The notes below the pieces were generated by a model. That model did not search any database. It worked only from the letters and a program-made list of their open reading frames with translations, and was not told the origin of the DNA. 64,000 nucleotides of DNA, from the NCBI GenBank assembly GCA_016169945.1, contig JADLSH010000279.1, forward strand, positions 3,348,001 through 3,412,000, read 5' to 3'. This DNA comes from Trachythela sp. YZ-2020 (Eukaryota; Cnidaria; Anthozoa; Malacalcyonacea; Clavulariidae). Positions 49,378 to 61,600 of this stretch are shown here, piece after piece. Each line of letters opens with the position of its first letter. Position 1 is the stretch's first letter. Position numbers and translations under genes: made by a program.

Positions 49378-49646
49378 TAGCGGTTTAAAAGGCCAAGGGT
49401 TGGGGAGTTCAGGAGCAGCACGAGGCGTGGAACAATTGAGCAAAAACGCGGCCAGTTACCGGCAGGCTATAACTTGAAAAGTAATTATACTATTTTTTTA
49501 TACAATATGTTTTCAGTTTATGTATCCCAAGAACTATGGTCACTATAGTTACCGTGTCAATTATGGTGCCACAATGTGTTAACTTACTTCCATACTTTTC
49601 TAGTTTGTATTATATTTACAACATTTATTACTAAAGCAATTCACTA

Positions 49647-50576
49647 TCAAGATCTTTCGGTGCGAAAACATTTTACTACCTTCATTCCTTCGCGACGAAG
49701 GATCGAATTTCTCCAGAAAAATATCAGACAGTTGAATGTCGAGTTCATAGAGAAAAATGTGCCAGACCATATATAAAATAACAAGACTTGTCTATCGTGA
49801 AAAGGCGTATTCGATGTCAAACGTAAAGTAGAAAATGCCATTCTTGGACAAGAAGAGACCAAATAACAAATAACCGTCAAAGAACATGCAGAAATACTTT
49901 TCAAATTCAACTTGTGTCTTTTTCTTTCTTCATTACTCGTCGTTGCTGTAGTTAGAGCAATTGTTGCATCATTCCGTTTTGACTTCGTCTTCGCGATGAT
50001 AAACATTTTGTAGTTTAAGTAAATGAACAACAACAACAAAATATAAAAGTAAACCGTTACTATTAAGTTGCCCAATGTTTTCTGGTCTACTAAAGATAAT
50101 GCCATCAGACTTGCTACTAAAATCACGAGAAACGTCAACAGATATACAAGCTTTCTCTTAGTGACTGACGTTCGATGGAAAATTGGATAGGTTAAGCCCA
50201 CGAACCTTTCGATATTCAGGGTCAACAGGGCAAGCATTGAAAAGCCGGGCAGGAGACCACCAATGTATACCAATATTTTTTCACGTAGTTCATTATAATC
50301 TTCTACAGACCAGAAAATTGTTGTTAATACAAAGGCAGGATGAGTAAAGACGACTACAGCCAGATCAAAACAAGATAGAACAAGAATCATGAAGTAGCAT
50401 AGTTTCTTTCGAAGTTGTGACGATCTCCATAGACTGATTATAACCACAGAATTTAGGAACGTTCCTGCGATCATGAAGAAAACATTCAAAACACACAGAA
50501 ATAGCGCGTTAAAAAAAGTGCTGAGATGCATATTAACTCGTGATCTTGAACAAAAAATTTCTGTTTTCTTCTTCAA
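49647..50576 (-). CDS. Rhodopsin-class GPCR, single exon
   Basis: 309 residues with seven hydrophobic segments. Class A landmarks are present but degenerate: TM1 GTFLNSVVIISLW (N1.50), TM2 LSCFDLAVVVF (D2.50), TM3 end LNIERFVGLTYP (ERF for DRY), TM6 CYLVSSCP (for CWxP), TM7 NSTFNCLIFFW (for NPxxY). Intracellular loop 3 is short and basic (NEERKRHKLNLKS). The N-terminus is short; a second Met at codon 16 could be the start. Intronless class A receptors with such motifs are abundant in cnidarians; the ligand cannot be predicted. A minus-strand AATAAA lies 18 bases past the stop (49624-49629). Two decayed relatives lie 3' of it. Confidence 0.88.
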   Translation of the reverse strand: MKKKTEIFCSRSRVNMHLSTFFNALFLCVLNVFFMIAGTFLNSVVIISLWRSSQLRKKLCYFMILVLSCFDLAVVVFTHPAFVLTTIFWSVEDYNELREKILVYIGGLLPGFSMLALLTLNIERFVGLTYPIFHRTSVTKRKLVYLLTFLVILVASLMALSLVDQKTLGNLIVTVYFYILLLLFIYLNYKMFIIAKTKSKRNDATIALTTATTSNEERKRHKLNLKSISACSLTVICYLVSSCPRMAFSTLRLTSNTPFHDRQVLLFYIWSGTFFSMNSTFNCLIFFWRNSILRREGMKVVKCFRTERS

Positions 50577-52440
50577 TCGGCCGTCGCATATATTCTATGT
50601 AGACGCTTGTACGTAACACCTGCACTATTCATACGAATATTTCAAAACCGGTTCACTTTGACAATTTGAAGTACAACTCATGTTGGAGTGCTCTTGAGGT
50701 CGCATAGTTTTTTTCATGTGGGCCAACGGCAGCTTATATATTACAAACTTAAAGTTCAGTCGTGCAAAATATGTACTTTTAATTGTCGTTTTTCTTCAAT
50801 CGTATTGTTCCTCCCTGGAACTCATGTGTGTGTGTAAAAGAGCTTCAACTGCCGAGAACTTGTAGTCTACGACTATGTTCAAATCATCTTAATTAAGAAC
50901 GTGTTTACATTTACATGGAGCAATTTGCAATCGGCAATTTCTGTATACAGAGGCCATGACACATGTTATGTAGAAATGTACGAACAGAAACAGTAAAAAT
51001 AGCCCACGTTTCACTTCACCGATATTATCATTCTCATTCATTTCTTTGTTGCCTTCTGGCCATGTTTAGCAAGAAAAATGAAAGGAGATTCATGCTCACA
51101 ATTTCTCTACGAATGTACTTTTTACCTAACATAGCTCTGTGTCCGAAATTGCGTTGCAAGTTGCAGCAAAAATGACTTCGTGTAACAAGGCCCAGTTTTG
51201 ATGTAAATATGATATGTACTTGGTCATTCCATCGAAGTTGATTATTCCTGTCATAGCTAGGAATTAGTTTCTGAAGTAAACATATACCTATTGTCTATTG
51301 AAAGTAGTATTGGTTCTGGTTCTCATGCGATACTACATCAGACAACTTATATATTCTAGCATTTTAGTATTTAATCTTAGTTAGTGAACTGCAATGTACT
51401 TGAATATTGATTATTTTTGTAAGTTAAAACCGGCAAGTGCCTGCGTGCAGGGGACTTAATTCGAGTCTCATTCGCACTCTCGTCGCTTTGTCATGACATT
51501 GTCTAATATGGCAATAAATTTCCTAAATAAATAAACACATACTTAGTAATTACTTTCTATATTGAGACAGTCTATATTATTGCTGCTCCTATTCCCAATC
51601 GCCGATTCTACGTTTTAAAGAGTATAACTTCACGTTCTTGAATATGACAGACTTCTCTAGAAATGAAATGACCTTGACTGAAATTGGTAAGATACCACCG
51701 CACGTATGAATATAAGCATGCATATACTAAAACCTCTATTCATAACAACACTTAAAATGAGATTCAAATTAAGATATAACTTGAATACAAGGTATAAACT
51801 ATACCATGAAACAGTTGTCAGTTGGTATGCATGCAAACAACGTAATTCAGAGATCCCAAGGATAGTGCAAAACTACTCATTATATAGGTAAATGAATACG
51901 GTATGGATTTGGAAATATGAACATTTAACACGAAAGGTCTGGTCAGAGACATTTTCACAATAAACTATTTTTTTCGAATTTAAATGCATTGAGGTAATAG
52001 AGCGGTAACTTCTTGTAACTTTTAAATATTCGAATTATGACTGAATTATTCGTATTAGAAAACTTCAATTCCTTGATTTTTGCAAAAATTTCATTCGTAA
52101 GGAGATTCCTTTAATTAAAGCGGAACAGTGAACGTAAAAAGGGGTAGAAATTCTTATATATAGAGTTTATGAGTACCGTTACTTTGAATTATTCCTTTCT
52201 TTTGTGCTATAAATACGAATTTCATTATTTGGGTGGCGGGGCCATCGTCATAACTTGCCGCTAATATTAGAACCCACGTTTCATATATCATCACAACACA
52301 ACACAATATATTTCATGTTTTATTCAGAATTGATCATTGTTTAACTAATTATTGCTGCTAATGGACAAGCATTCTATTACATATTCTATAGCATTAAAAT
52401 TGATTTTGGTAGAATTTGAAATATCGTTGTTGCAAGTGGT
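50577..52440. other. Spacer between GPCR and protease gene
   Basis: No gene recognised. It contains one copy of a dispersed 250-base element at 50925-51180. A minus-strand AATAAA at 52319-52324 is the likely polyadenylation signal of the protease gene. Confidence 0.5.
50925..51180. repeat. Dispersed repeat, copy 1
   Basis: Matches 59490-59730 over TATGTTATGTAGAAATGTAC, CGTTTCACTTCACCGATATT and ATTTCTTTGTTGCCTTCTGG. Partly self-complementary at its ends (GCAATTTC ... GAAATTGCGTTGCAAGTTGC). Probably a MITE. Confidence 0.75.
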
Positions 52441-52685
52441 TTAACCAGCACGACTTATTTCGGAGTCGATCCAATTTCGGAACTTAGAAACTCGAGCGAA
52501 AACGGTGTAGCGTTCCGATGCTGAGCATCTCGGAGAGCCCCAACTGACAGCCCCTTGAAGGACGAACCGATTGTTGCTATCCCGGCATACATAGGGGCCA
52601 CCGCTGTCACCATGGCAACCACTCAAGATAGTGTCGTCAACTCCAGCACATAACATTTGCTCGGTGATCGATAATCTGTGACCAT
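52441..52685 (-). CDS. Mosaic protease last exon: S1A catalytic Ser
   Basis: Encodes [20 protein letters not shown], then [33 protein letters not shown], and ends EISRAG-stop. The triad Ser is in GDSGG. The residue six before it (position 189 by chymotrypsin numbering) is Ser, pointing to chymotrypsin-like rather than trypsin-like specificity. Acceptor GTCTACAG, phase 1 in. Confidence 0.93.
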
Positions 52686-55600
52686 CTGTAGACGAAAAAT
52701 AACATTACCTTAATTAATACAGTAGAACTCCGCTATCTCGAACTGCCAATGGAAACAACAAAACGCGTTCGAGTAGCGGAGTTCGAGTTAACCGAATCAT
52801 TGTCAAATTGCAAAAAGATCATTAGTTTGTTTATTTATTTAAGTTCGCCCAAAACATTACATATATGAGATAATATAGAATATTTACAAAACGTGGGCTA
52901 GGAGCCTACTAGAAACCATATGGCTTTTATTTTAGGCCTCTAGATTATTGAACTAAAAATAATTAATAATTAATATAATGTCAGTTCGAAGGTTTTTTTT
53001 TAAGAAAATACAAAGTCAAAGGATATATTAATATATAAAAATAGTAAGGATGTATATTTACAATACAATTTCTGATATTGTATATTTTTACAGGAATATG
53101 TTGTATGTTAATCTAGCTGTGAGAAGTAGTTTTTGATATTTTTTTGAAGGAAGGATAAGATGTTAGTTTTTTATGTTGCTCAGAGAGATTATTCCATACT
53201 TCTATACCTTTATTAGCAAGAGTATGTTTTGCATAGTTGGTTCTACTGGACTTTTTGTGTATAGCAATGAACAATTTCTTGTGTTGTGATTGTGAATTTC
53301 CTTATTAGTAAAGAAATAATTTGTGAATAATTCTGGTAATTATGACTGATAATTATTAAAATGACCCATTGATACGACAGTTATTTGTGAACTATACAAT
53401 AATCACTGTCAATACAGTTTATTTAACAATTGTGTTGCAAAAAACTGAAAAGATGCATTCTCTATTATATAGCCCGTTTTACGTGCACGCTTATAATTAC
53501 GCTGCAAAATCAAATACGTGCATGTATTCTCTAATATAAACAGGAACTGAAATATTTAAAGTTTGAGAGAACCGGGTAAATTTGGTCAAGGGAATCAAAA
53601 TTAGTCGGATATAGCGGCCGGAGTTCTAGTTTGAGATAACCGAGTACAAATGATTGAAATATATAATATGGACAAATCCACGGGAAATGGGTTTAAGTTG
53701 CGAGATAGCGGGGAGTTCGAGATTATTATTATTATTTTATTATTTAAACATATTTAAAAACGCTAACCCTTCAGGGATGATAGGCACCTGCTTTTCAAGG
53801 GGCCGTTTGTTACATAATTATCAACTAAGCATGCACTAATCACTCTATATAGTCTATAATTATACATTCTTAAAAAATATGAAGAAGAATTACAAAATAG
53901 ATATAAGAAGAATCACGAGCGGTCAAGAATAGATTTGAATATGATTTGTTAAAGCTTATGCCTTTTTCTTTGGCTGTGCCTGGTAAGTTATTCCACAATG
54001 ACGCCGCTGAGTAACTAATACTCTTTTTTATAAAGTTTGTTTCGGGTTTATCAAGAGCATAATTATTGTTATTACTTCGCAAATCATAGCTATGATTAGT
54101 TTTAATTTGAAACATGTTTATTAAAGATAATGGCACTGTATCATTTCTTATTCTGTACATGAAAATGATCTTATTGTTCTTAAATCTTTGTTTTAGAGAC
54201 TTCCAATTTCATTCGTTTAAGACATCATCAGAGCTAACATCATAATTATGATGTTCCAGTGATGATTCGTGCGGCTCTATTTTGCAACTTTTGCAATTTG
54301 TTATAAGTAAGTTCGACCATAGCGGGATTATACTGTATGTCGACTATTACATTGAAATTGAAAGGAAGACCATTCGGTCTTAAAATAAACACCCAAAAAT
54401 TTGTTCGAGACTTTCAAGTGCTGAATTTCTTAAATACTGGTTTGTTTGAGATGTTGTAAACAACTCGCTCTCGTGTTTCATCAGACCAAACACTGAAAAT
54501 ATTAAAACACTCGCGCTTCGCGCTCGTGTTTCATACCGTTTTCTCGTGTTTGGATCCCCTGATGAAACACTCAAACTCGTTGTTTACATATAACGTCAAC
54601 TATTACATTGAAATGAAGGCCGAGACAGATTTGGAATAAAAATTTGTTCAGTATTAATTGTATAATATTTACCAGGTGACTGCGCCAGCTTTTTCTTGCA
54701 TTGTTCGCATCTCTTGCGGTAAACTTAGCATGTAGTGTAGGAACTTCCAGGTGACGGATTTTACCCAACTCGAAAGGATTCCGCGATTATTATTCGTGAC
54801 CTCCTTGGAGAACCATAGCAGTATCATCATTACCATATCATAATCACAACCATTACACCAATCGCTATAGGGTGCCCGTCTTTAGAAGTGTTGTATAAAA
54901 ATCAGTAAAATATTAAATTATTATTATTAAACTTAGCTTGCTGTAGTGTGTGGTGGGAACTTCCAGGGTGACGGATTTTACCCCAACCTTTGAAAGGATT
55001 AATACCGCGATTATTATCATGGTGATAATTATCATTGCGAGAACCACTAAGAACAGTATCATCATTACCATATCATAATCACAACCATTACACCAATCAC
55101 CTGCGTATTCGCCCAGAAGTGTTGTATAAAACCAGTGTAAAATATTAAATTATTATTATTAAACTTACTCTATCGGTATGATAATACTGATCGACGCGAT
55201 TATTATCATGGTGATAATTATCATTGCGAGAACCACTATGAACAGTATCATCATTACCATATCATAATCACAACCATTACACCAATCGCCATAGGGTGCC
55301 CGTCTTAGAAGTGTTGTATAAAAATCAGTGTAAAATATTAAATTATTATTATTAAACTTACTCTATCGGTGGTATGATCGATATTCAGCGTCGTCATTTG
55401 ATCGGACTGAGAATTTAAGAAACGACTTTGCTTCGAATATACGCCAAATTACGGAGAACCATAAAGACAATCCATCATCATTTACATATCATAATCACAA
55501 CCATTACCAATCACCATAGGATGCCCGTCTTAGAAGTGTTGTATAAAAATCAGTGTAAAATATTAAATTATTATTATTAAACTTACTCTATCGGTGGTAT

Positions 55601-58600
55601 GATCGATATTCAGCGTCGTCATTTGATCGGATAAGAATTTAAGAAGCGACTTTGCTTCGAATATACATGAAGTACACGGAGCTAGAAGCTTGGAACGCGG
55701 GCGCAGCCGTGACGGCTGACGAACTCCTTCCCGCCCATGCAGTCTGCTATGACGTGCACCCTATTGAATCACTAGTACCACAATAGCAACCATAACAGTT
55801 ATCCTCATCATCACTGCCACAAAATCACCATCATTATTACCATCATCATCATGACCACCATCATCATCGCCATCACCATCATCATCATCATCATTATCAT
55901 CATCAGCGGCATCATCACCATCACCATTATCATCACCTTCACCATCACCATCATCATCACCATCATCATCATTACAATCACCATCATTATCACTACCATT
56001 ATCATAACCATCATCATCATCATCTCCATCACCATCATCACCATCACCATGATATACCAGTAATATAACAACTAGAACTCAATGGTTCATCAAAATTTAC
56101 GACTTTGTAAACACACAGTTGAAACATGGCTGCCACCATCATCGTTACCACCATCATCATCACAACCATAACCACCATCATCACAACTTACCAGTGATGT
56201 AACACTCAGAATTCAATGGTAAATCAAAATCATGGCTTGGTAAACAGACGGTTGAAATGCGACTATTCAATGTTGCAGGTCTTTCAAGCTGGATCAATGC
56301 TATGTCATTGTTAAGTGCAGGTCGGCCATATTGTGGGTGAACAATTACTTTCTTCGCTCTGATTCGTTGTTCGTGACTCTGAGGAGAATTTCTATTGTGA
56401 GCGCCCAGAAGAACAGTGTAGGATGAGGGACTACAGAAAAGAAATTACTTTAGTGTTAAAGTAAAATATCATACTCGACAAGGCGTGTCTTAATTGTAAT
56501 CCTTCACTGATCTTATTCATTTTAAAACAACGTTAAATCCCTTTAGGCTTTACAGATGAGCAACTAATCCTTGAAAAATTTATTTTACAAGTTAACTCGC
56601 CCGTGTGTACACACGTTAAAACGTACAGGTTGTAACAAACCTAGCTGCAGCAGACTTGTACCTATGGTGTTTCAACAACTTGTTATCAGGATGTGTTCGC
56701 ACTGCTTGTTCCTAGCTTGTTGACAAGTTGTCAACGGCTTTGTAGACAACTTGCTACAAAGTTGTTTACTCAACAGACTTGATACAAGTTGCTCCAACAG
56801 CTTGTTATCGTGCTACAATTCAACAACTTTTAAACAAGTTGTGAGTGACATCTGTGTGTAGCATCTTGATAAAATGACAACATTGTTACAACTTATTGAC
56901 AAGCTTGCTACAGGCCTGTTGCGAACACATCTTGTTGACAAAGAACGACATTTTGACGTGTGTATGGTTAAGGACTTCTCCCTGTTGAAAAAGCATAGTC
57001 ATACAGCTAGAAAGAAAATCTTGGGCATCTACGTTCAAACTACACCAACTTTATTTACACTGCATAGCTCTGTCAGTTTCGTTGTCTAAGCTGTTCTCCC
57101 TAGAGGTCCACTAAGAACAATCTCCCTTATTGAGAGTTGCAACTCTCATCCACTCTCATCCACTCTCATCCACTCTCATCAACTCTCATCAACTCTCGTC
57201 AACTCTCGTCAACTCTCGTCAACTCTCGTCAACTCCCATCAACTCCCATCAACTCTCATCAACTCTCATCAACTCTCATCAACTCCCATCAACTCCCATC
57301 AACTCTCGTCAACTCTCATCAACTCTCATCAACTCTCATCAACTCACATCAACTCCCATCAACTCTCATCAACTCTCGTCAACTTTCATCAATTCTAAAC
57401 TCTCATTAACTCTCATAATTCTTTCATTAACTCTCATCAACTCTCATCAACTCTCATCAACTCTCATCAACTCTCATCAACTCTCATCAACTCCCATCAA
57501 CTCCCATCAACTCTCATCAACTCTCATCAACTCCCATCAACTCTCATCAACTCTCATCAACTCTCATCAACTCTCATCAACTCTCATCAACTCTCATCAA
57601 CTCCCATCAACTCTCATCAACTCTCATCAACTCTCGTCAACTCTCGTCAACTCTCATCAACTCTCATCAACTCTCATCAACTCTCATGCACTCTCATCAA
57701 CTCTCATCGACTCTCATCAACTCTCATTCTCGATTGAGCTGGTTCAAAACTTGATGAGTATTTTTTGCTTGCTGCTCGTGGTAATATCCAGTCAACTCTC
57801 ATGCAACTCTTGTTCTCGTTTGACCGGGGCATGAGAGTTGATGAAACTCCCATCCAAACTCTCGCTTGCCAACTCTCATCAACTCTCATCCTCGTTTGAC
57901 CAGGGCTAAATTTATTTATTTATTTATTTAGCTTCGCCAACTAGGGCAGGGTCACCACAACAGCATATGCCAATTACTGTGGGCCCTTTTACCTAACCCA
58001 CCCTGTCAACTTTCCCTGTGGGAGGAAACCGGAGTACCCGGAGAAAACCCACGACTTTCGGCAGAGCGTTGACTTTACTCTTTTCACTTGAGGACTGGGT
58101 TCGAGTCGCATTGAGAAAGTTCTCACTGAGACTTGAACCCGCGGCCTTAGAGGTGAAAGGCAAGTGCGCTAACCACTTCGCCACCGAAGCCCCTAAAATA
58201 TACCGAATGCGAAATGCTATTTCATTAAACTCATTACGTTACCTGGGTGATGTCGCCACACAGTGGGCGGCAGTGACGACCCAATCAGGATAGACCAATG
58301 AACCGCCACAACTGAACCTTCCTGATCTCAATAGAGCGATCTGGATTGAGAGAAAAATGAAATACATTAAATCAGTGACGTTGAATCAATGACACAGGTA
58401 AAAAAAGTGCGGGGTGTACCTGCCAAGGCCAAGCTCCAGGGGCAGCATTCGTTCCACCAATCACACGACCGGAACCACCAGGAGCTCCACAGGAACCTGA
58501 AAAAATACGACGCCAGCCACAATTAAGTTGCAATATGTATATAATTTTCGCTCTAACAAGCCCTTTTATATTACTTTCTGTTGTTGTATTATGAATTTTA

Positions 58601-61600
58601 TCATGAACTGATAGATCAATAGACGTCAATAACCATGACTTATTTCAAAAGATCATAATTCATAAGTATTTCGTTAACCAAAAAGAGGCTTTGAATCGCA
58701 ACAATTAATCATTGGCATTCTAAAAGTTATTTACATGTAAATATATAGTAAGTTATGATAAATTCATTGCGTTTTGAACTGAAAAATACGCAGTAGACAG
58801 AAAAGCCAATATTGGAAGCACAACCATCAAAACAAGCACTATTATCATTACAAAAACAACAGAACCACAATAACATCAAGCAAACATAAAAACACCACCA
58901 CCATCACCACCACCACCACCACCACCACCACAACAAGAGCAACAGCGACGACAACAACAACGACAACGGCAACAACGACAACCACAACAACAACAGCAAC
59001 AACAATAAACCAGTTTTACTTACCAACAGGAGGTCTGGTAACTGGCAATGTAGGTTTGGGGGTTTCCGGAACAGGTCCTGAAGAAATAACCAACGTTATC
59101 TGACTAGGTCCCCTATATCTTAGTTTCATAACCTGTCTTATCCATGAAGGTCTATCAGGTCCTGTATATCCTACCAAGGCATACGATCCTCGATAAGCAG
59201 GTCTGACCGGTTTTATTCCGCCGACGCGAACTATCGCGGACTGAAGAGATGACGTCATCCTTGCCGCTCCTTCGTCTTGGATGGCAATCAGAATAATTTT
59301 TCTACAAAATTTGAACGGAAAATGGTTCAATTTTCACACGAGTAAAACTCAACCCCTGATGAAAAACAACGCGACGTGATTGGGGCATTCCTTAATATTA
59401 TGGAGGATTATTGTTCAAATTCTCTCTCCTCAAATCTTTCTCCTGAATTTTACTTTTAAGGCCATCTGAAACGGGGCAATTTTTGTTGCAACTTACAACG
59501 CAATTTCTGCACAGAGCTATGTTATGTAGAAATGTACGCACAGAAATACGCAAGAACATGGCCCGCGTTTCACTTCACCGATATTATCATTCTCATTCAT
59601 TTCTTTGTTGCCTTCTGGGCATGTTTAGTACGAAATATATTAACAAAATAAGACGAGATTCATGCTCACTTTTACCTAACATCGATCTGCGTCCGAAATT
59701 GAGTTGCAAAATGCAGCGAAAGCCCAGACACACCGGACGCGATTCGGCAACGCGATTTTTCAGCTTTTAAAAGTAAATAAAACCGTCTATGGAAGAAAAT
59801 TTTGAAAGATATGCAGACCAAATAACTCAAACTGTCATAGCGCTTCTGAATATTTGAAAAACATAAAACAGGATCAAAGTTATATGTCAGTGAGAATCGA
59901 ATCGTGTTCAGTCTGCCTAGACGTTAACATGGCCTTTCTTGGTTCAACTAAGAAAGGAGGTACTGTTTTTACCCACCGTTGTTTAGCATTAGCCAAGTCA
60001 TTTAATTTCTTTGCCATTTGTCCTGATTGATACGTGGACCCATGAGTATCGTAAGCAGCTCTATGTTCAATGCGACCTACAAGCAAACAAAATACTCATT
60101 CTAACACATTTGTACACCTGAATGAATGGCAGATCATTTTAAAACCAATCTAATTATTACAGTTTAGAACTAATAGAGCTATGAAGTAGAAATAATGTTA
60201 GTTTAGTTTATATCTTCTTCTTGTATACTAACTTTGAAGCAATAAATAATGGTCTTACCGGACCACTAGAAAAAACATTTTGCAACTGATAGAGATATCC
60301 AGTATAAATCTAGTTAGTTTATAGATTAGGTTTCCTTCTGTAGTAACACTGGACAAATATAGAATGGCTCTTACTGGACATCCATGCAGAAAGAACAGTT
60401 TAGATCAACTGATGGAGCTATCCAGAATAAAGAAAGTTAGTTTAGTTTAGTTTAGGTTTCCTCCTATAGTAACACTGGATCAACAAGGGATACTCTTACT
60501 GGACCTTTAGGGAGAACAGTTTGGAACTGAATAACTGACAGAGCTATCCAGTATAAATAAAGTTAGTTTAGGTTTCCTCCTGTAGTAACACTGGATCAAT
60601 ACGGGATACCCTTACTGGACCTCTAGGGAGAACAGTTTGGAACTGATAGAGCTATATCCAAGACAAATAAAGTTAGTCTAGTTTTAGTTTAGTTTAAGTA
60701 AAATGTTTCCCACCTGTTTGTGAATCAACAACAACCAAATTATGTCCTCGTCTCTTGGGGGCATAATCTTTCCCGTTTACTTTGATGTAAGCTCGACCAC
60801 AATGAATCTGTACCAACTTCGGGTCATCACAACCCTCGCTTCGCAGCTCAACTTTAATACCTAATTAGAAATAACATAATTTTTCTTCTAAAACTTTCAC
60901 TCTTGTTCATAATATTAAATTAATGCAGATTCTTCTTTAGCTTTACTTTTCAATCAAGGATTATATATTTGTAACGTTTTATATTCAACGTTTTGTGGTC
61001 ATGTTAACAACATTAATAAAAGCGTGAAGACGGGCTGTAAAACTGATCGAAACATTGAAAACATAAATAGATTTATACCTTTGTAAATCCTTGAAATAAA
61101 AAGTAGAGTTAATAGAAAGATTATAATTTAATATGAAGATAACATGTTTCCATGATTCAATTTCTCATCAGTGAAATTGTTTTACTGATGAAATTCTTTA
61201 CAATTTGTAGGTGATAAATCTATCTGTTCTTGCCCGGAATTAAGGGTAACGAATAACCAAACACCAGTGTTGCTATTGTGTTCAAAAGCCCGTTAGCTCA
61301 ATCTTAATCCTTTAAGTAATTATTCCAAGAGCTTGTATATAAACTTGGAAATACTTCTCCAGAAGTCTTTTCTGAATCAAGAGAGGAAGTTCTATTTTCT
61401 GCAGTTTTGAACTACGTGCAGAGATCAGTACACAAACAAAGAGAGCGACAAATTTTAGCCTATATGGTTAAGGTGCTGTAATACGAGCAACACAATTGCT
61501 GCAACTTGTAACAAAAGCTGATTTCAACGCACATATTAATTAAATGTGCTCACACGTAAGTCACAAAACACGAGACGACATTTAACATGCATTGAAATCA

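Noticed and set aside
57142..57730. CRISPR-like array
   Set aside because: The repeats are 10 bases long and contiguous with no unique spacers, and the genome is eukaryotic.
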